The notes under the pieces were generated by a model, which was not told the origin of the DNA, did no database searches, and saw only the letters and a program-made list of their open reading frames with translations. From positions 1,364,001-1,428,000 of the forward strand of contig CP148031.1 in the NCBI GenBank assembly GCA_040500365.1: DNA of 64,000 nucleotides, written 5' to 3'. This DNA is from Dehalobacter alkaniphilus. Its GTDB lineage: Bacteria > Bacillota > Desulfitobacteriia > Desulfitobacteriales > Syntrophobotulaceae. A program made the position numbers and the translations under genes. Positions 31,726 to 40,901 of the stretch are shown here, in pieces (within the stretch, counting starts at the first letter, position 1; each line of letters begins with the position of its first letter).

Positions 31726-33219
31726 TTATTTTAATATTTCCTCAGTCCGGCGGAATACTTTTCGGAAATGAAAACCGTATATGGACAGGGTTACTGCCAG
31801 CGGAAATACATTACGGCGTTTCCGCAGAGACCAAATGATCAGTTTCCAGTAGTAGCGTCTTTCCTGGCCGATAATTCCCAAACGGAATACCGATCTGATA
31901 AACGCGAGCACCTGACAACGGTCGATCCGCTGAGCCGTAAATCCAGCAGGTTCGTACTGCTCTAAGAATGTCAGGACCCGCTCATAATATTTTCTTGGCG
32001 AGTAGATCGTATCGACAATTCTTTGATAGCCTTTGATCAACAGGGGGCTTTCCATTTTGGGTATGAAGTTCATCGAAAAGTCGGTGTTGTCGCCGCTGAT
32101 GCTTTTTAACAGTCGGCCTTCCGCTGCCAGACGCTGATATAGTTTAGTTCCTTTCGGCGCATTCAGCAGCCCGACCATCGCGGTAACGATCCCGCTTTCC
32201 TGAATAAAGGTTACCAGTTTGTCAAAAATAGAGGCATTGTCGTTGTCGAACCCGACAATAAAGCCGCCCTGAACCTGAAGGCCAAATTTCTGAATTTTTT
32301 TGATACACGCAATTAGATTGCGGTTTTTATTCTGAATTTTATTGCACTCAATCAGGCTGTCTTCATCCATGGTTTCAATTCCGATAAATACAGTCATAAA
32401 CCCCGCCTTGACCATCAGATTCATAAGGCTGTCATCGTCAGCCAGATTGATTGAGGCCTCTGTGATAAACGTAAACGGATAGTTTCTTTGTTTCATCCAG
32501 CTGATCAACGCAGGCAGGATATCATCCTTTAATTTCTTTTTGTTGCCGATAAAATTATCATCAACCAGGAAGATGCCTCCGCGCCATCCGGCCCGATAAA
32601 GGGAATCCAATTCTGACAGGAGCTGCGGAGAGGTCTTGGTACGGGGCTCGTGACCGTATAAAGATGTAATGTTGCAGAAATCGCAATGGAATGGGCATCC
32701 ACGTGAATATTGAATATTCATTGTTGCGTAGTGTTTCATATCGATAAGGTCCCACAAAGGCACAGGGGTATTTCTGATATCCGCCCATTCTTCCGTTGTG
32801 TAAATGTGCGCTGCCGATCCGTTCTCAAGGTCACGCACAAAGGCAGGTACAGTGTTCTCCCCTTCATTCAGGACGAGATAATCTACATCATCATACGCCT
32901 CAGGTTCGGAAGTAAAGAGGGGACCGCCTGCAGTCGTTTTGACTCCGAGGGCATGACAGCGGTTAATAACTTCCCTGACAGATTCTTTCTGGACGACCAT
33001 CGCGCTGATCCAGACATAATCGGCCCATAAAATATCCCGATCCTTGAGTTTCGTTACATTCATATCCACAAGACGCTTATCATAATGCTCCGGCAGCATA
33101 GCAGCTACGGAAAGTAACCCCAGGGGCGGAGATCCAGCTTTCTTGGATATGAACTTTAACGCGTACTGGAAACTCCAATAGGTCAGCGGTATTTGCGGGT
33201 AAACAAGTAAAATTTTCAT
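31726..33219 (-). CDS. B12-binding-domain radical SAM protein with DUF4070-like C-terminus
   Basis: 497-aa radical SAM enzyme. The N-terminus (1-150) is a cobalamin-binding Rossmann-like domain (LLVYPQIPLTYW, PPLGLLSVAAMLPE, GGPLFTSEPEAYDDVDYLVLNEGE). The radical SAM core has the cluster motif YSRGCPFHCDFC (CxxxCxxC), followed by IFLVDDNFIGN and FIGIETMDEDSL. The C-terminal 130 residues resemble DUF4070. Proteins of this layout include hopanoid methylases and other B12-dependent methyltransferases, but the typical DxHxxG B12 motif is not evident, so cobalamin use is uncertain. GGAAGGG precedes the ATG. It is a single gene facing the GGDEF gene. Confidence 0.88.
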   Translation of the reverse strand: MKILLVYPQIPLTYWSFQYALKFISKKAGSPPLGLLSVAAMLPEHYDKRLVDMNVTKLKDRDILWADYVWISAMVVQKESVREVINRCHALGVKTTAGGPLFTSEPEAYDDVDYLVLNEGENTVPAFVRDLENGSAAHIYTTEEWADIRNTPVPLWDLIDMKHYATMNIQYSRGCPFHCDFCNITSLYGHEPRTKTSPQLLSELDSLYRAGWRGGIFLVDDNFIGNKKKLKDDILPALISWMKQRNYPFTFITEASINLADDDSLMNLMVKAGFMTVFIGIETMDEDSLIECNKIQNKNRNLIACIKKIQKFGLQVQGGFIVGFDNDNASIFDKLVTFIQESGIVTAMVGLLNAPKGTKLYQRLAAEGRLLKSISGDNTDFSMNFIPKMESPLLIKGYQRIVDTIYSPRKYYERVLTFLEQYEPAGFTAQRIDRCQVLAFIRSVFRLGIIGQERRYYWKLIIWSLRKRRNVFPLAVTLSIYGFHFRKVFRRTEEILK

Positions 33220-33396
33220 AGATTTGCCCTTCCTGTTCTATTGACTGGCACAGCCACTTCTAGCATATCCATTTTTTACTTGCTCAATTCGTTTCTGGTT
33301 TATTCGCTGATTTTCTGCAGAACAACACAGGACATTGCAATTTATCATCGGGTAAATTAAAATAGATGTAGAATCAAGAAAGGGAGAGAGTAAGAT

Positions 33397-33474
33397 ATGG
33401 AGGAAAATGCCGGCGATATACGAAGTAGTATTATTTCAAATGACTTATTAATAAGATTTGGTAAAAGGCTTTGA
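33397..33474 (+). CDS. Possible 25-codon small ORF
   Basis: ATG at 33397 with GGGAGAG 10 bases upstream, reading 25 codons (begins MEENAGDIRSS, ends FGKRL) to TGA. It sits 55 bases before the CNNM/HlyC gene and could be a leader peptide or chance. No family is recognised. Confidence 0.25.
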   Translation: MEENAGDIRSSIISNDLLIRFGKRL

Positions 33475-33529
33475 CAATCCTGTATAAGGAATGATTCTGC
33501 CTTTTTATTATTATCAGGAGGAACAATCA

Positions 33530-34828
33530 TTGATTACCGGGATTTTGTTTTTAGTCGTGCTGATTGCGCTCAATGCCTTTTTCGCTGCCTCGGAGATTGC
33601 TTTGATCTCCCTGAATGACAATAAAATCAGAATGATGGCTGAAGATGGCGACAAGAAGGCCAAAATTTTAACCAATTTGCTCGGTGAGCCGAGCAAATTT
33701 CTTGCGACGATCCAGATTGGGATAACGTTGGCAGGCTTTCTGGCCAGTGCGTTTGCTTCAGAAAATTTCTCCGATCCGCTGGTTTCACTGCTGATTAAGC
33801 TTGGGGCCCCCGTTTCAGCATCCTTGCTGAAGACTATAGCCGTTATTCTAATTACCATCATTTTATCTTACTTCACGCTGGTGCTCGGAGAGCTCGTGCC
33901 GAAAAGAATTGCGATGAATAAAGCTGAAAAGATTGCCTGGTTTGCCGCAAACCCGCTGTATATCCTGTCTAAAATTGCCTCACCGTTCGTTAAAATGCTT
34001 ACGGCATCAATGAACGTGTTTGTAAGGCTTTTCGGGGTAGATCCGAATGCGGAGAACGAGCAGGTCACGGAAGAAGAAATCCGCATGATGGTTGATGTCG
34101 GTGAGGAAAAAGGCGCCATCCATGAAACAGAAAAACTGATGATTAACAATATTTTTGAATTTAACAATAAAACGGTTTCCGAAGTCATGACACATCGCAC
34201 GGATATTGCGGCGCTGCCGATTGAAGCAAGCTTAAGTGAAGTCATTGCCTTTATCAATCATGAGAAGTATTCCAGGATACCCGTCTATGAGGAGAATATC
34301 GACAATATTGTCGGGGTGCTGCAATCCAAATACCTTTTCCAGTATTTAACGAACAACAGCAATTCGGAGACATTTCATCTGCGGGACGTTGTCCGGGAAC
34401 CCTATTATGTACCGGATTCGAAACGCACCGATGAATTATTTAAAGAACTTCAGCTGAACAAAACACATCTGGCCGTGATCATTGATGAATACGGCGGGAC
34501 GGCCGGTATTGTAACACTGGAGGATCTTATTGAAGAAATTGTCGGCAACATTTTTGACGAGGATGATGAAGTCGAACTGGAATTTGAAAAGATCGATGAA
34601 AATACCTATATGATCAACGGGGCGACGAGCCTCGATGCGGTCCAAGATTATCTCGGCGTAGAGCTGCCGATTGAAGAATATGAGACCCTAAGCGGTTTTC
34701 TGGTTGGACAGCTCGGAAGGATTCCCGGAAAAGATGATAAGCCTTCCTTAGAATTCAACAGTTTGATGTTTAAGGTTGAGGAAGTCGATGAAAAAAGGAT
34801 TGCCAAAGTGAAGGTGTGCAGGCTATAA
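33530..34828 (+). CDS. CNNM/HlyC/CorC-family membrane protein with CBS pair
   Basis: About 432 aa. The N-terminal CNNM (DUF21) domain has three to four membrane helices (ITGILFLVVLIALNAFFAASEIALISLND, IGITLAGFLASAFASE, LVLGELVPKRIAM). Two CBS domains follow (VMTHRTDIAALP..EVIAFINHEKYSRIPVYEE and FKELQLNKTHLAVIIDEYGGTAGIVTLEDLIEEIVG), then a CorC/HlyC C-terminal domain. Members act in magnesium/cobalt efflux or transport; the name haemolysin is historical. TTG at 33530 has AGGAGG 8 bases before it, whereas the ATG at 33491 has only a weak site. Apparently monocistronic. Confidence 0.9.
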   Translation: MITGILFLVVLIALNAFFAASEIALISLNDNKIRMMAEDGDKKAKILTNLLGEPSKFLATIQIGITLAGFLASAFASENFSDPLVSLLIKLGAPVSASLLKTIAVILITIILSYFTLVLGELVPKRIAMNKAEKIAWFAANPLYILSKIASPFVKMLTASMNVFVRLFGVDPNAENEQVTEEEIRMMVDVGEEKGAIHETEKLMINNIFEFNNKTVSEVMTHRTDIAALPIEASLSEVIAFINHEKYSRIPVYEENIDNIVGVLQSKYLFQYLTNNSNSETFHLRDVVREPYYVPDSKRTDELFKELQLNKTHLAVIIDEYGGTAGIVTLEDLIEEIVGNIFDEDDEVELEFEKIDENTYMINGATSLDAVQDYLGVELPIEEYETLSGFLVGQLGRIPGKDDKPSLEFNSLMFKVEEVDEKRIAKVKVCRL

Positions 34829-34854
34829 AACTTAGGTTTCTAGTCCGTGGCCGT

Positions 34855-35078
34855 CAAAAGACCGCGCTTCGCCATCCAGGCTTCGCTTGTCGTGGAACTG
34901 TGACCCGCAGACGAATAAAACATTCTTGAAATAAATACCCAAATATATGCGTGCCTTAGACTCCCTGGTTGGTCTGTGTGCCACAATTCCGCTTTCGGCT
35001 GTTGCGCCATCCGTGGTGCAAACAGCCGCGCTCCGCCTCCATGCTTCGCTTAACGCTGGAATTGTGACCCCCAGACCT
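34855..35078. repeat. REP-like palindromic and direct repeats upstream of hgcA
   Basis: Two related units of about 52 bp share CCGCGCT.CGCC.. CC..GCTTCGCTT and GTGACCC.CAGAC (34862-34911 and 35026-35076). An inverted repeat pairs 34971-34990 (GGTCTGTGTGCCACAATTCC) with 35059-35078 (GGAATTGTGACCCCCAGACC). Nested inside is CGGCTGTT..AACAGCCG with a further TTGCGCCA/TGGTGCAA stem. No open frame is seen. This is like a BIME/REP cluster; it could also act as an mRNA end or terminator for the preceding gene. Confidence 0.7.
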
Positions 35079-35109
35079 AATTTGGGGTAATCAACCTTGC
35101 ATGAATTAT

Positions 35110-35138
35110 TTGAGCAGAGAATTTGAGAACGCTATTAT
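35110..35138 (+). promoter_or_regulatory. Probable promoter of hgcAB
   Basis: TTGAGC (35110-35115), 17-bp spacer, TATTAT (35133-35138), about 65 bases before the hgcA start. No obvious ArsR-type palindrome is seen between promoter and gene. Confidence 0.55.
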
Positions 35139-35203
35139 ACGAATCATATGCTTGTTAGGAATTGGCTTCTTTTATCCTGCCAAACCTTTTGGAGGTGTTA
35201 TAT

Positions 35204-36361
35204 TTGGGAGAAATAAGTTTTGATCCGAATCAGAATAATCGAAATGCTAATAACAAGGCAGAGCTTAAGATATTTGACCCGCAGCCATGCTGCTGCGGGG
35301 ATGACAGTTTGGCAGGGTCTGTAACCATTTATGACACGGAATGCGGCTGGATTACAGGTGAATTGAAAACACCAGTAGGGCTTGTGCCTCAGATTTCAAC
35401 GAACTTAACGACTCAGGATATCCTGGGGGGATGGAAAGCCCGCTGGGGTATCGGCCGGATGAATTATAAAATCAATCCCGGCCTTTACGCTGTCGGCAAT
35501 CCGGATGAACATTCCGAGGTTCTCGTAACGGCCAATTACAAAATGACCTTCGATGCCCTTCGCAAGGAGCTGGCCGGACTTCAGGCCTGGATCCTGGTGC
35601 TTGATACCAAAGGTATTAATGTCTGGTGCGCAGCAGGCAAGGGGACATTTGGCACGGCGGAGCTCAGCAGTCGGATCGGGAAGACCAGGCTTGCCCAGAT
35701 TGTGTCACACAGGACATTGCTTCTGCCACAGCTCGGCGCTCCCGGGGTAAGTGCGCATCAAGTCCACAAACAAACCGGTTTCAACGTCGTGTATGGTCCG
35801 GTTAGAGCTTGGGATATCCGTGAATTTGTCGCTTCCGGAAGGAAAGCGACAGCCGAAATGCGGACCGTGAAGTTTACGGCATGTGACCGTTTGGTGCTTA
35901 CTCCGATGGAACTTACCGGTACATTTAAGATGAGCCTGATGATTTTAGGCATTTTATTTATCTTGAATCTGATCCGTCCAGGAGCTTTTGGGATTACCGA
36001 CTTTTATGCCTATACCGGGGCGCTGATTGTGGGCTGTATTCTGACCCCGGTTTTGTTGCCGTGGATCCCTGGAAAAGCATTTGCCTGGAAGGGATGGCTT
36101 CTGGGTTTACTTTGGGCAGCAGCAGTGAATGTGCTGAACGGCTGGCCGGGAGAGCTTTCCTACAGCTGGTTCAGGGCTCTGGGGTATTTGCTGGTTCTGC
36201 CATCGATTTCTGCGTTTTATGCGATGAACTTCACCGGATCTTCAACATATACTTCGTTTTCCGGCGTTATGAAGGAGATGAAAACCGCTGTTCCGGTCAT
36301 CGCGGTTACGATATGTATCGGTTGTATTCTCATTTTGTTGAGCAGTTTATTTGGGTTGTAA
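35204..36361 (+). CDS. hgcA: HgcA, corrinoid protein of mercury methylation
   Basis: 385-aa protein. HgcA carries a methyl group on a corrinoid and transfers it to Hg(II), giving methylmercury. The diagnostic cap-helix motif NVWCAAGKG is present with Cys142, the unusual cobalt-ligating cysteine. Upstream the corrinoid domain reads TPVGLVPQISTNLTTQDILGGWKARWGIGRMNY and NPGLYAVGNPDEHSEVLVTANYKMTFD, as in known HgcA. The C-terminal 140 residues (from about 245) form about five membrane helices, so the protein is membrane anchored. TTG at 35204 is preferred for its GGAGG 8 bases upstream; another in-frame TTG at 35162 lacks a site. hgcB follows after 13 bases. Confidence 0.95.
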   Translation: MGEISFDPNQNNRNANNKAELKIFDPQPCCCGDDSLAGSVTIYDTECGWITGELKTPVGLVPQISTNLTTQDILGGWKARWGIGRMNYKINPGLYAVGNPDEHSEVLVTANYKMTFDALRKELAGLQAWILVLDTKGINVWCAAGKGTFGTAELSSRIGKTRLAQIVSHRTLLLPQLGAPGVSAHQVHKQTGFNVVYGPVRAWDIREFVASGRKATAEMRTVKFTACDRLVLTPMELTGTFKMSLMILGILFILNLIRPGAFGITDFYAYTGALIVGCILTPVLLPWIPGKAFAWKGWLLGLLWAAAVNVLNGWPGELSYSWFRALGYLLVLPSISAFYAMNFTGSSTYTSFSGVMKEMKTAVPVIAVTICIGCILILLSSLFGL

Positions 36362-36374
36362 GGGGGAAACTGGT

Positions 36375-36674
36375 GTGAAGCACCGCTATTTGAAAAATGT
36401 TTCGACGCTTACGCTTAAATACGAGAAATGTACCGGCTGCGGAAGATGTCTCGAGGTCTGTCCGCATCAGGTCCTGGGTTTAAAATGCAAAAAAGCAGAG
36501 ATACTGGATATAGATCTCTGCATGGAATGTGGCGCCTGTGCCCGCAATTGTCCGTTTAATGCGATCGATGTCAAGTCCGGCGTGGGCTGCGCTTCAGCCG
36601 TTATCACGGGGTGGCTTACAGGGACAGAACCAAGCTGTGACTGCTCGGGAGGCAACAGCGGGGGATGCTGCTGA
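36375..36674 (+). CDS. hgcB: HgcB, ferredoxin partner of HgcA
   Basis: 99-aa ferredoxin with two [4Fe-4S] motifs: CTGCGRCLEVCP (Cys19/22/25/29) and CMECGACARNCP (Cys49/52/55/59). HgcB hallmarks are also present: a lone conserved cysteine in GVGCASAVI (Cys72) and a C-terminal vicinal pair (Cys98-Cys99). It is thought to reduce the HgcA corrinoid and to bind Hg(II) through these thiols. GTG at 36375 with AAGGGGG 7 bases before it gives the normal length; a longer ATG reading at 36351 overlaps the hgcA end. It is co-transcribed with hgcA and followed by a convergent gene. Confidence 0.95.
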   Translation: MKHRYLKNVSTLTLKYEKCTGCGRCLEVCPHQVLGLKCKKAEILDIDLCMECGACARNCPFNAIDVKSGVGCASAVITGWLTGTEPSCDCSGGNSGGCC

Positions 36675-36688
36675 CCATGGATGAACAA

Positions 36689-38287
36689 TTATTTTTTCTT
36701 CAGTCTTTTGGAAAAAATTTTCGCCATTAGCCATCCTGCCATCAGAAGTGCGATCAGATAGCCGATCAGGCTAATGACCGGAATCCCGAACAGCCGGGGC
36801 GTGATGCTCGTCATACAGACCAGACTGGCCCCGATCAGAAAGGCCGCACTGAGAATGCTCAAGACGAGCTTGTCCATGATCATGTCGGCCTGACGCACGG
36901 GTTCATCGGCGCTGGACAGATCAATATTGATCTTGGCCTGTCCTCTCATCGCCATTTTGAGGATGTTGGCGAGCTGAGCCGGCAAGTCCAGACTGTTTTT
37001 GGTAAAACCGTACAGAGAAAGCCCCGCAGAAACCAATTCCTGTCTTGCATCCAACTCACTTAGGAATTTTCCCGAAATGTGATTGGCCATGATTTGAATG
37101 AAATTGACTTTCGGACAACATACGGCGAGTACTCCCTCGATCGTAATGACCCCGCGCCCCAGTATCGTGAAGCCTGTCGGCAGGGATATCTGATGGAAAT
37201 TAAGAACTTCCTTGACTTCTTCCATGATCTGGCCAAAATGCAGCTCAGCCAAATCCAAATCACCATAGCGTGCCAGCAGGCTTTCAATGTCTTCATAGAG
37301 CCTGGTGTGGTTTACCCTGCCTTTGATCGTATTGAGTAATAGAAATACTTCTTTTAATCCTTCAATATCATGCTGGACGATCGCCAGGATGATTTTTTTC
37401 AACATCAGCCGATCACGGTTATTGATTTTTCCAACCATCCCTAAATCGAGCCAGACAATTTTTCCGTCTTGGATAAAGATATTTCCCGGATGCGGATCCG
37501 CATGAAATAAGCCGTCATCGACAATTTGTTTGACATAGTTTTCGGCGAGTTTTATCCCAATCTCATTTAGATCGTAGCCAAGTGCATGAAGTTTATCAAG
37601 ATCATCGATTTGAACACCGTCGATGTATTCCATAACAAGTACTTTCGGGGTGCACAGCTGACGTTCGATCAGCGGAAAGGCAATATACTTTAAACCTGCA
37701 TTCAGGTCGGTAAATTCTTTGATATAGTTTGCTTCGGCAATAAAGTTCATTTCCTGCTGGGCAGTCGCCCACATTTCATCGATAAACATTCTAAAGTCGA
37801 TATCTCCGACATTGATGTTTAAGACTTTGATCAAGGAGATTGCTTTTTTCAGCAGTTGGATATCCCGTTCCATCGTTTGATAAATTCCGGGGCGTTGTAC
37901 CTTCAACACGACGATTTTGCCGTCTTTCAGCACGGCTTTATGCACCTGCGCTATCGATGCCGAGCCGATGCACACAGCGTCAATTTCCTGAAAAGCTTCC
38001 TCTGCGGAGAAACCGTATTCCGAGGCGATGACCTGAAGCACTTCTTCATAAATCATCGGTTTCACATCGGTTCGCAGCTCGGCCAGTTCATCGCAGTAAC
38101 TCTTCGGGAGCATATCTGTGCGCATAGACATAATCTGACCGAGCTTGACATACGTCGGGCCAAGGTCTTCCAGGATGAATTTTAGCTTGGTCGGAGAAAC
38201 GCCGTGGATGATTCCATGGCGTTTCAGCGCAGTGACCATTTCCTTTAAGCGGGCTGCGGATGATAGCTTGACCTCAGTTTGGGTCAT
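36689..38287 (-). CDS. AarF/UbiB (ABC1) family kinase-like protein
   Basis: About 532-aa atypical kinase of the ABC1/UbiB/AarF family. Characteristic blocks are LGPTYVKLGQIMSMRTDMLPK (KxGQ motif), CIGSASIAQVHKAVLKDG (the Ala-rich nucleotide loop), VLKVQRPG, DDGLFHADPHPGNIF (catalytic-loop-like) and VWLDLGMVG (DFG-like). Two C-terminal membrane helices are predicted. UbiB proteins support quinone synthesis or lipid transport. The start at 38287 (MTQTEVKLSS) has GGAG upstream and overlaps the end of the phasin-like gene by 14 bases; an earlier ATG at 38341 adds atypical residues. Confidence 0.92.
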   Translation of the reverse strand: MTQTEVKLSSAARLKEMVTALKRHGIIHGVSPTKLKFILEDLGPTYVKLGQIMSMRTDMLPKSYCDELAELRTDVKPMIYEEVLQVIASEYGFSAEEAFQEIDAVCIGSASIAQVHKAVLKDGKIVVLKVQRPGIYQTMERDIQLLKKAISLIKVLNINVGDIDFRMFIDEMWATAQQEMNFIAEANYIKEFTDLNAGLKYIAFPLIERQLCTPKVLVMEYIDGVQIDDLDKLHALGYDLNEIGIKLAENYVKQIVDDGLFHADPHPGNIFIQDGKIVWLDLGMVGKINNRDRLMLKKIILAIVQHDIEGLKEVFLLLNTIKGRVNHTRLYEDIESLLARYGDLDLAELHFGQIMEEVKEVLNFHQISLPTGFTILGRGVITIEGVLAVCCPKVNFIQIMANHISGKFLSELDARQELVSAGLSLYGFTKNSLDLPAQLANILKMAMRGQAKINIDLSSADEPVRQADMIMDKLVLSILSAAFLIGASLVCMTSITPRLFGIPVISLIGYLIALLMAGWLMAKIFSKRLKKK

Positions 38288-38582
38288 TCTTTTTCTCCAT
38301 CTCTGCGAGCTTTTGTTTGAGCACAGAGAGCTCTTCTTCATTCAGCGTGTTAACCTTTTGCAGAAGATCCTCCATGTGACGGGCGGAAGAATGATGATGC
38401 AGATTTTCAGAAAGGTTGCGTTTTAATTCCTCATTGATGACTTTGCCTTGTTCGACGGTAAGCTCACCTTTTTCAATTAACGAGTCAATGACTTCCTTAG
38501 CTTTTTCGGCCGTTGTCGCTATCGCTCCAATTCCCGCCAGAAAGACTTTTTTCATTTCATCACTTGCATTCAACTTTAACAA
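38274..38582 (-). CDS. Phasin-family-like small coiled-coil protein
   Basis: 102-aa mostly helical protein. It starts MLKLNASDEMKKVFLAGIGAIATTAEKAKEVIDSLIEKGELTVEQGK, the pattern of phasin-like/PhaF-related proteins, and ends in a charged coiled coil (MEDLLQKVNTLNEEELSVLKQKLAEMEKK). It is coupled to the AarF/UbiB gene (overlapping reading frames), a pairing that is usual in Firmicutes. No polyhydroxyalkanoate synthase is present, so a granule role is not implied; it may regulate or anchor the kinase-like protein. Confidence 0.8.
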   Translation of the reverse strand: MLKLNASDEMKKVFLAGIGAIATTAEKAKEVIDSLIEKGELTVEQGKVINEELKRNLSENLHHHSSARHMEDLLQKVNTLNEEELSVLKQKLAEMEKKNDPN

Positions 38583-38787
38583 CCCCCTTTATGCTTTTAG
38601 TATATCTAAAAATAGGTCTAAAATATATAGAAAATGTAAAATGTTTACTTATGCCTCATCTTTGGATTGATTGATTTTTCAGATATTCATTGCTCTGGGA
38701 TTTTGTGTTAAGATATGACTAAAGCTATATTTTAACCCTCAGTAACCGCAAGCTACTCGAGAATAACGACAAGGAGGAAAATACGCG

Positions 38788-39633
38788 ATGAAAATGATCA
38801 GGAATCTTTTCGTTTCATTCATGTTTTTGGCTTTAGTGAGCCTGTCAGGGTGTCAGTCCCAGACAGAACCAACTCCGGAGCCTTCGCCTGAGCCTGAGCC
38901 CCCTGCTGTTGAAACCATGAAAGTAGCGGTCTATTATCTGAAGGATAGTAATAATGAAATGTACCTGGTCAGAGAGGTGCATGAGATCCCCAAAAGTACA
39001 GGTGTTGCCCGGGCAGCTCTCGAGGAGCTAGTTAACGGTACCCCTGCAACGACAGGCGCATTTAAGGTACTTCCCGCCAACACGAAAATTTTGGAAGTTA
39101 ATATCGAGAACGGTTTGGCAACCATTGATTTTTCCGAAGAGGTGCTGCATGCGAACGTTGGTGCCAGCGGCGAAACACTTGGAATTGCCAGCATTGTCAA
39201 TACACTGACGGAGTTCCCGACTATTAAAAAAGTTCAGTTCACCGTAAACGGCAAGGCTGAAAATGGCATGGACTGGTGGGGCCACGTCGGTCTTTATGAG
39301 CAACCCTTTGCCAGGAATCTCAGCTCGGTTTATGAACCGGCGATCTGGGTTACCACTCCCGTAGACGGCCAAACCATAGCGAGCCCGTTAAAGATCACCG
39401 GCAATGCCCGGGTCTTCGAAGCTGTCGTAAGCTACCGCTTAAGGGATGCACAAGGTAATATTCTGGCAGAAGGCAACACAATGGCTGCAGCAGGGGCGCC
39501 GGGCCGAGGCAATTTCGAAGCCTCGCTGACATTTAAGCCATTGGCAGCAGGAAGCGGCCAGCTCGAAGTATTCGAGTCCAGCATGCAGGACGGAAGCGAT
39601 CTGAATAAGGTCATTATTCCTGTTAAATGGTGA
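38788..39633 (+). CDS. GerMN/Gmad2 domain lipoprotein
   Basis: 281-aa exported lipoprotein. The signal peptide ends in the lipobox LSGC (Cys22), a substrate for Lgt. A proline/glutamate linker (PTPEPSPEPEPP) is followed by a GerMN domain (ARAALEELVNGTPATTGAFKVLPANTKILEVNIENGLATIDFSEEV) and a C-terminal immunoglobulin-like Gmad2 domain (ITGNARVFEAVVSYRLRDAQGN). GerM-type proteins act in spore germination and spore peptidoglycan, so this hints at an endospore former; related lipoproteins also occur in non-sporulating cells. AGGAGG precedes the ATG. Confidence 0.9.
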   Translation: MKMIRNLFVSFMFLALVSLSGCQSQTEPTPEPSPEPEPPAVETMKVAVYYLKDSNNEMYLVREVHEIPKSTGVARAALEELVNGTPATTGAFKVLPANTKILEVNIENGLATIDFSEEVLHANVGASGETLGIASIVNTLTEFPTIKKVQFTVNGKAENGMDWWGHVGLYEQPFARNLSSVYEPAIWVTTPVDGQTIASPLKITGNARVFEAVVSYRLRDAQGNILAEGNTMAAAGAPGRGNFEASLTFKPLAAGSGQLEVFESSMQDGSDLNKVIIPVKW

Positions 39634-39709
39634 TCTGATTAAGTTTTCTTAAGAGTCGGTAGGGAGTAAATAGAACATTAAAATACAAAACCGGTTAAGC
39701 AGAGATTAG

Positions 39710-40822
39710 TCACACCGTAAGATATAGCTTACGCCAGTGCAGCAAGACAGCTAGCAGGACCCAGAGCCCGGTATAAATCGCAATAAAGCTAAGCTGAGGG
39801 TTGCTACTCCAGGATTTCACCCAGTTATAAGACAATTCAAAAACCGAGAGGGTATTCCCATTCCCATTCATCTTCAGGATCATATGATGCATAACCGAAA
39901 ACACCATCGAAGAACCAAAATACAGCAGGATCGCATTGCGACCGATCGCCTCAAACAGCCAGTAGACAGGTGCCAAGAGCTTTCTGATAACTGGGATCTG
40001 CGGGTCCCAGATCAAGTGGGCAAAGGCCAAGACAAGAATGGTGGCACCGGATGACAGCGTTACAAAGGACGGCGTCCAGAGTCGTTTGCCTATTGGGATA
40101 AAGTTGGACAGCAGCGGGGTAAGTAGCAGAAGAACAGCAGCCAGAGCCAGGATTTTCAAGAAATTTCGGCCAATGTTTTTATTGTTCAAAAACAAACCTG
40201 CCGTATAACCGAAAAGCGTGCTGGCAATTGCGGAAAAAAGTGTACATATTCCTTCCGGATCATATCCGGCATCGCCGTGAACATAAAGATGGCTCTTTGT
40301 GAAAATAAACGGATCAATCATTCCGGATAAATTATGGTCCGGTGAGGGCAAACTGCCCGGAAAAGACTGGCTTGTATATAAGAGAATGCCGAGATAGGCA
40401 GCCAGAATAAGTAGTCCGGCAGTGAACGGCCAGAACCATTTCCCGGATACTCTGGTTATCAGGGTTGTCATAATTCCGGTAAAAGCAAGAACCTGAAGCA
40501 CTCCGGTAAAGCGAAGCTGGGAAAGATGAAATTCCCAGGATACCAGGGAATTAAAAATCAGGCCAATGATAATCAGCACAAAAAACCTTCTGATTAATCG
40601 TACCCAGGGCACATGCTTGCGGTAGGCAATCGCCATGCTGGTTCCGGAAAGTGTCACAAAGGCTGGAAAAGCAAAGTCGATGGCGGTATAACCAAACCAC
40701 GGAGCATGGGTAATATAGGCCCCGTAGAGAGGCCCTTCCGGAACAAAGGTCAGGAACAAAAGCAGTACGGACAGAGCCCGCGCAAAATCAAGGGCTTTGA
40801 TCCGGTTCGTTATTCTTTTCAT
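39710..40822 (-). CDS. Heparan-alpha-glucosaminide N-acetyltransferase-like membrane protein
   Basis: 370-aa integral membrane protein with about ten helices. The N-terminus (RIKALDFARALSVLLLF...HAPWFGYTAIDFAFPAFVTLSGTSMAIAYRK) matches the HGSNAT/DUF1624-like acyltransferase family, with the conserved Asp-Phe-x-Phe-Pro element. Such proteins are thought to acetylate sugars across membranes. The central loop HGDAGYDPEG and a C-terminal GRNAILLYFGSS are also family-like. Its partner may be the PIG-L-type deacetylase encoded upstream on the same strand, which would give opposing sugar modifications. Confidence 0.75.
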   Translation of the reverse strand: MKRITNRIKALDFARALSVLLLFLTFVPEGPLYGAYITHAPWFGYTAIDFAFPAFVTLSGTSMAIAYRKHVPWVRLIRRFFVLIIIGLIFNSLVSWEFHLSQLRFTGVLQVLAFTGIMTTLITRVSGKWFWPFTAGLLILAAYLGILLYTSQSFPGSLPSPDHNLSGMIDPFIFTKSHLYVHGDAGYDPEGICTLFSAIASTLFGYTAGLFLNNKNIGRNFLKILALAAVLLLLTPLLSNFIPIGKRLWTPSFVTLSSGATILVLAFAHLIWDPQIPVIRKLLAPVYWLFEAIGRNAILLYFGSSMVFSVMHHMILKMNGNGNTLSVFELSYNWVKSWSSNPQLSFIAIYTGLWVLLAVLLHWRKLYLTV

Positions 40823-40901
40823 AGCATTATCCTTTAATTGAAGTCTGTAATAATTTTCAATACATTTCTATTATATATTTACATGTCAATGATATTACTG
40901 G

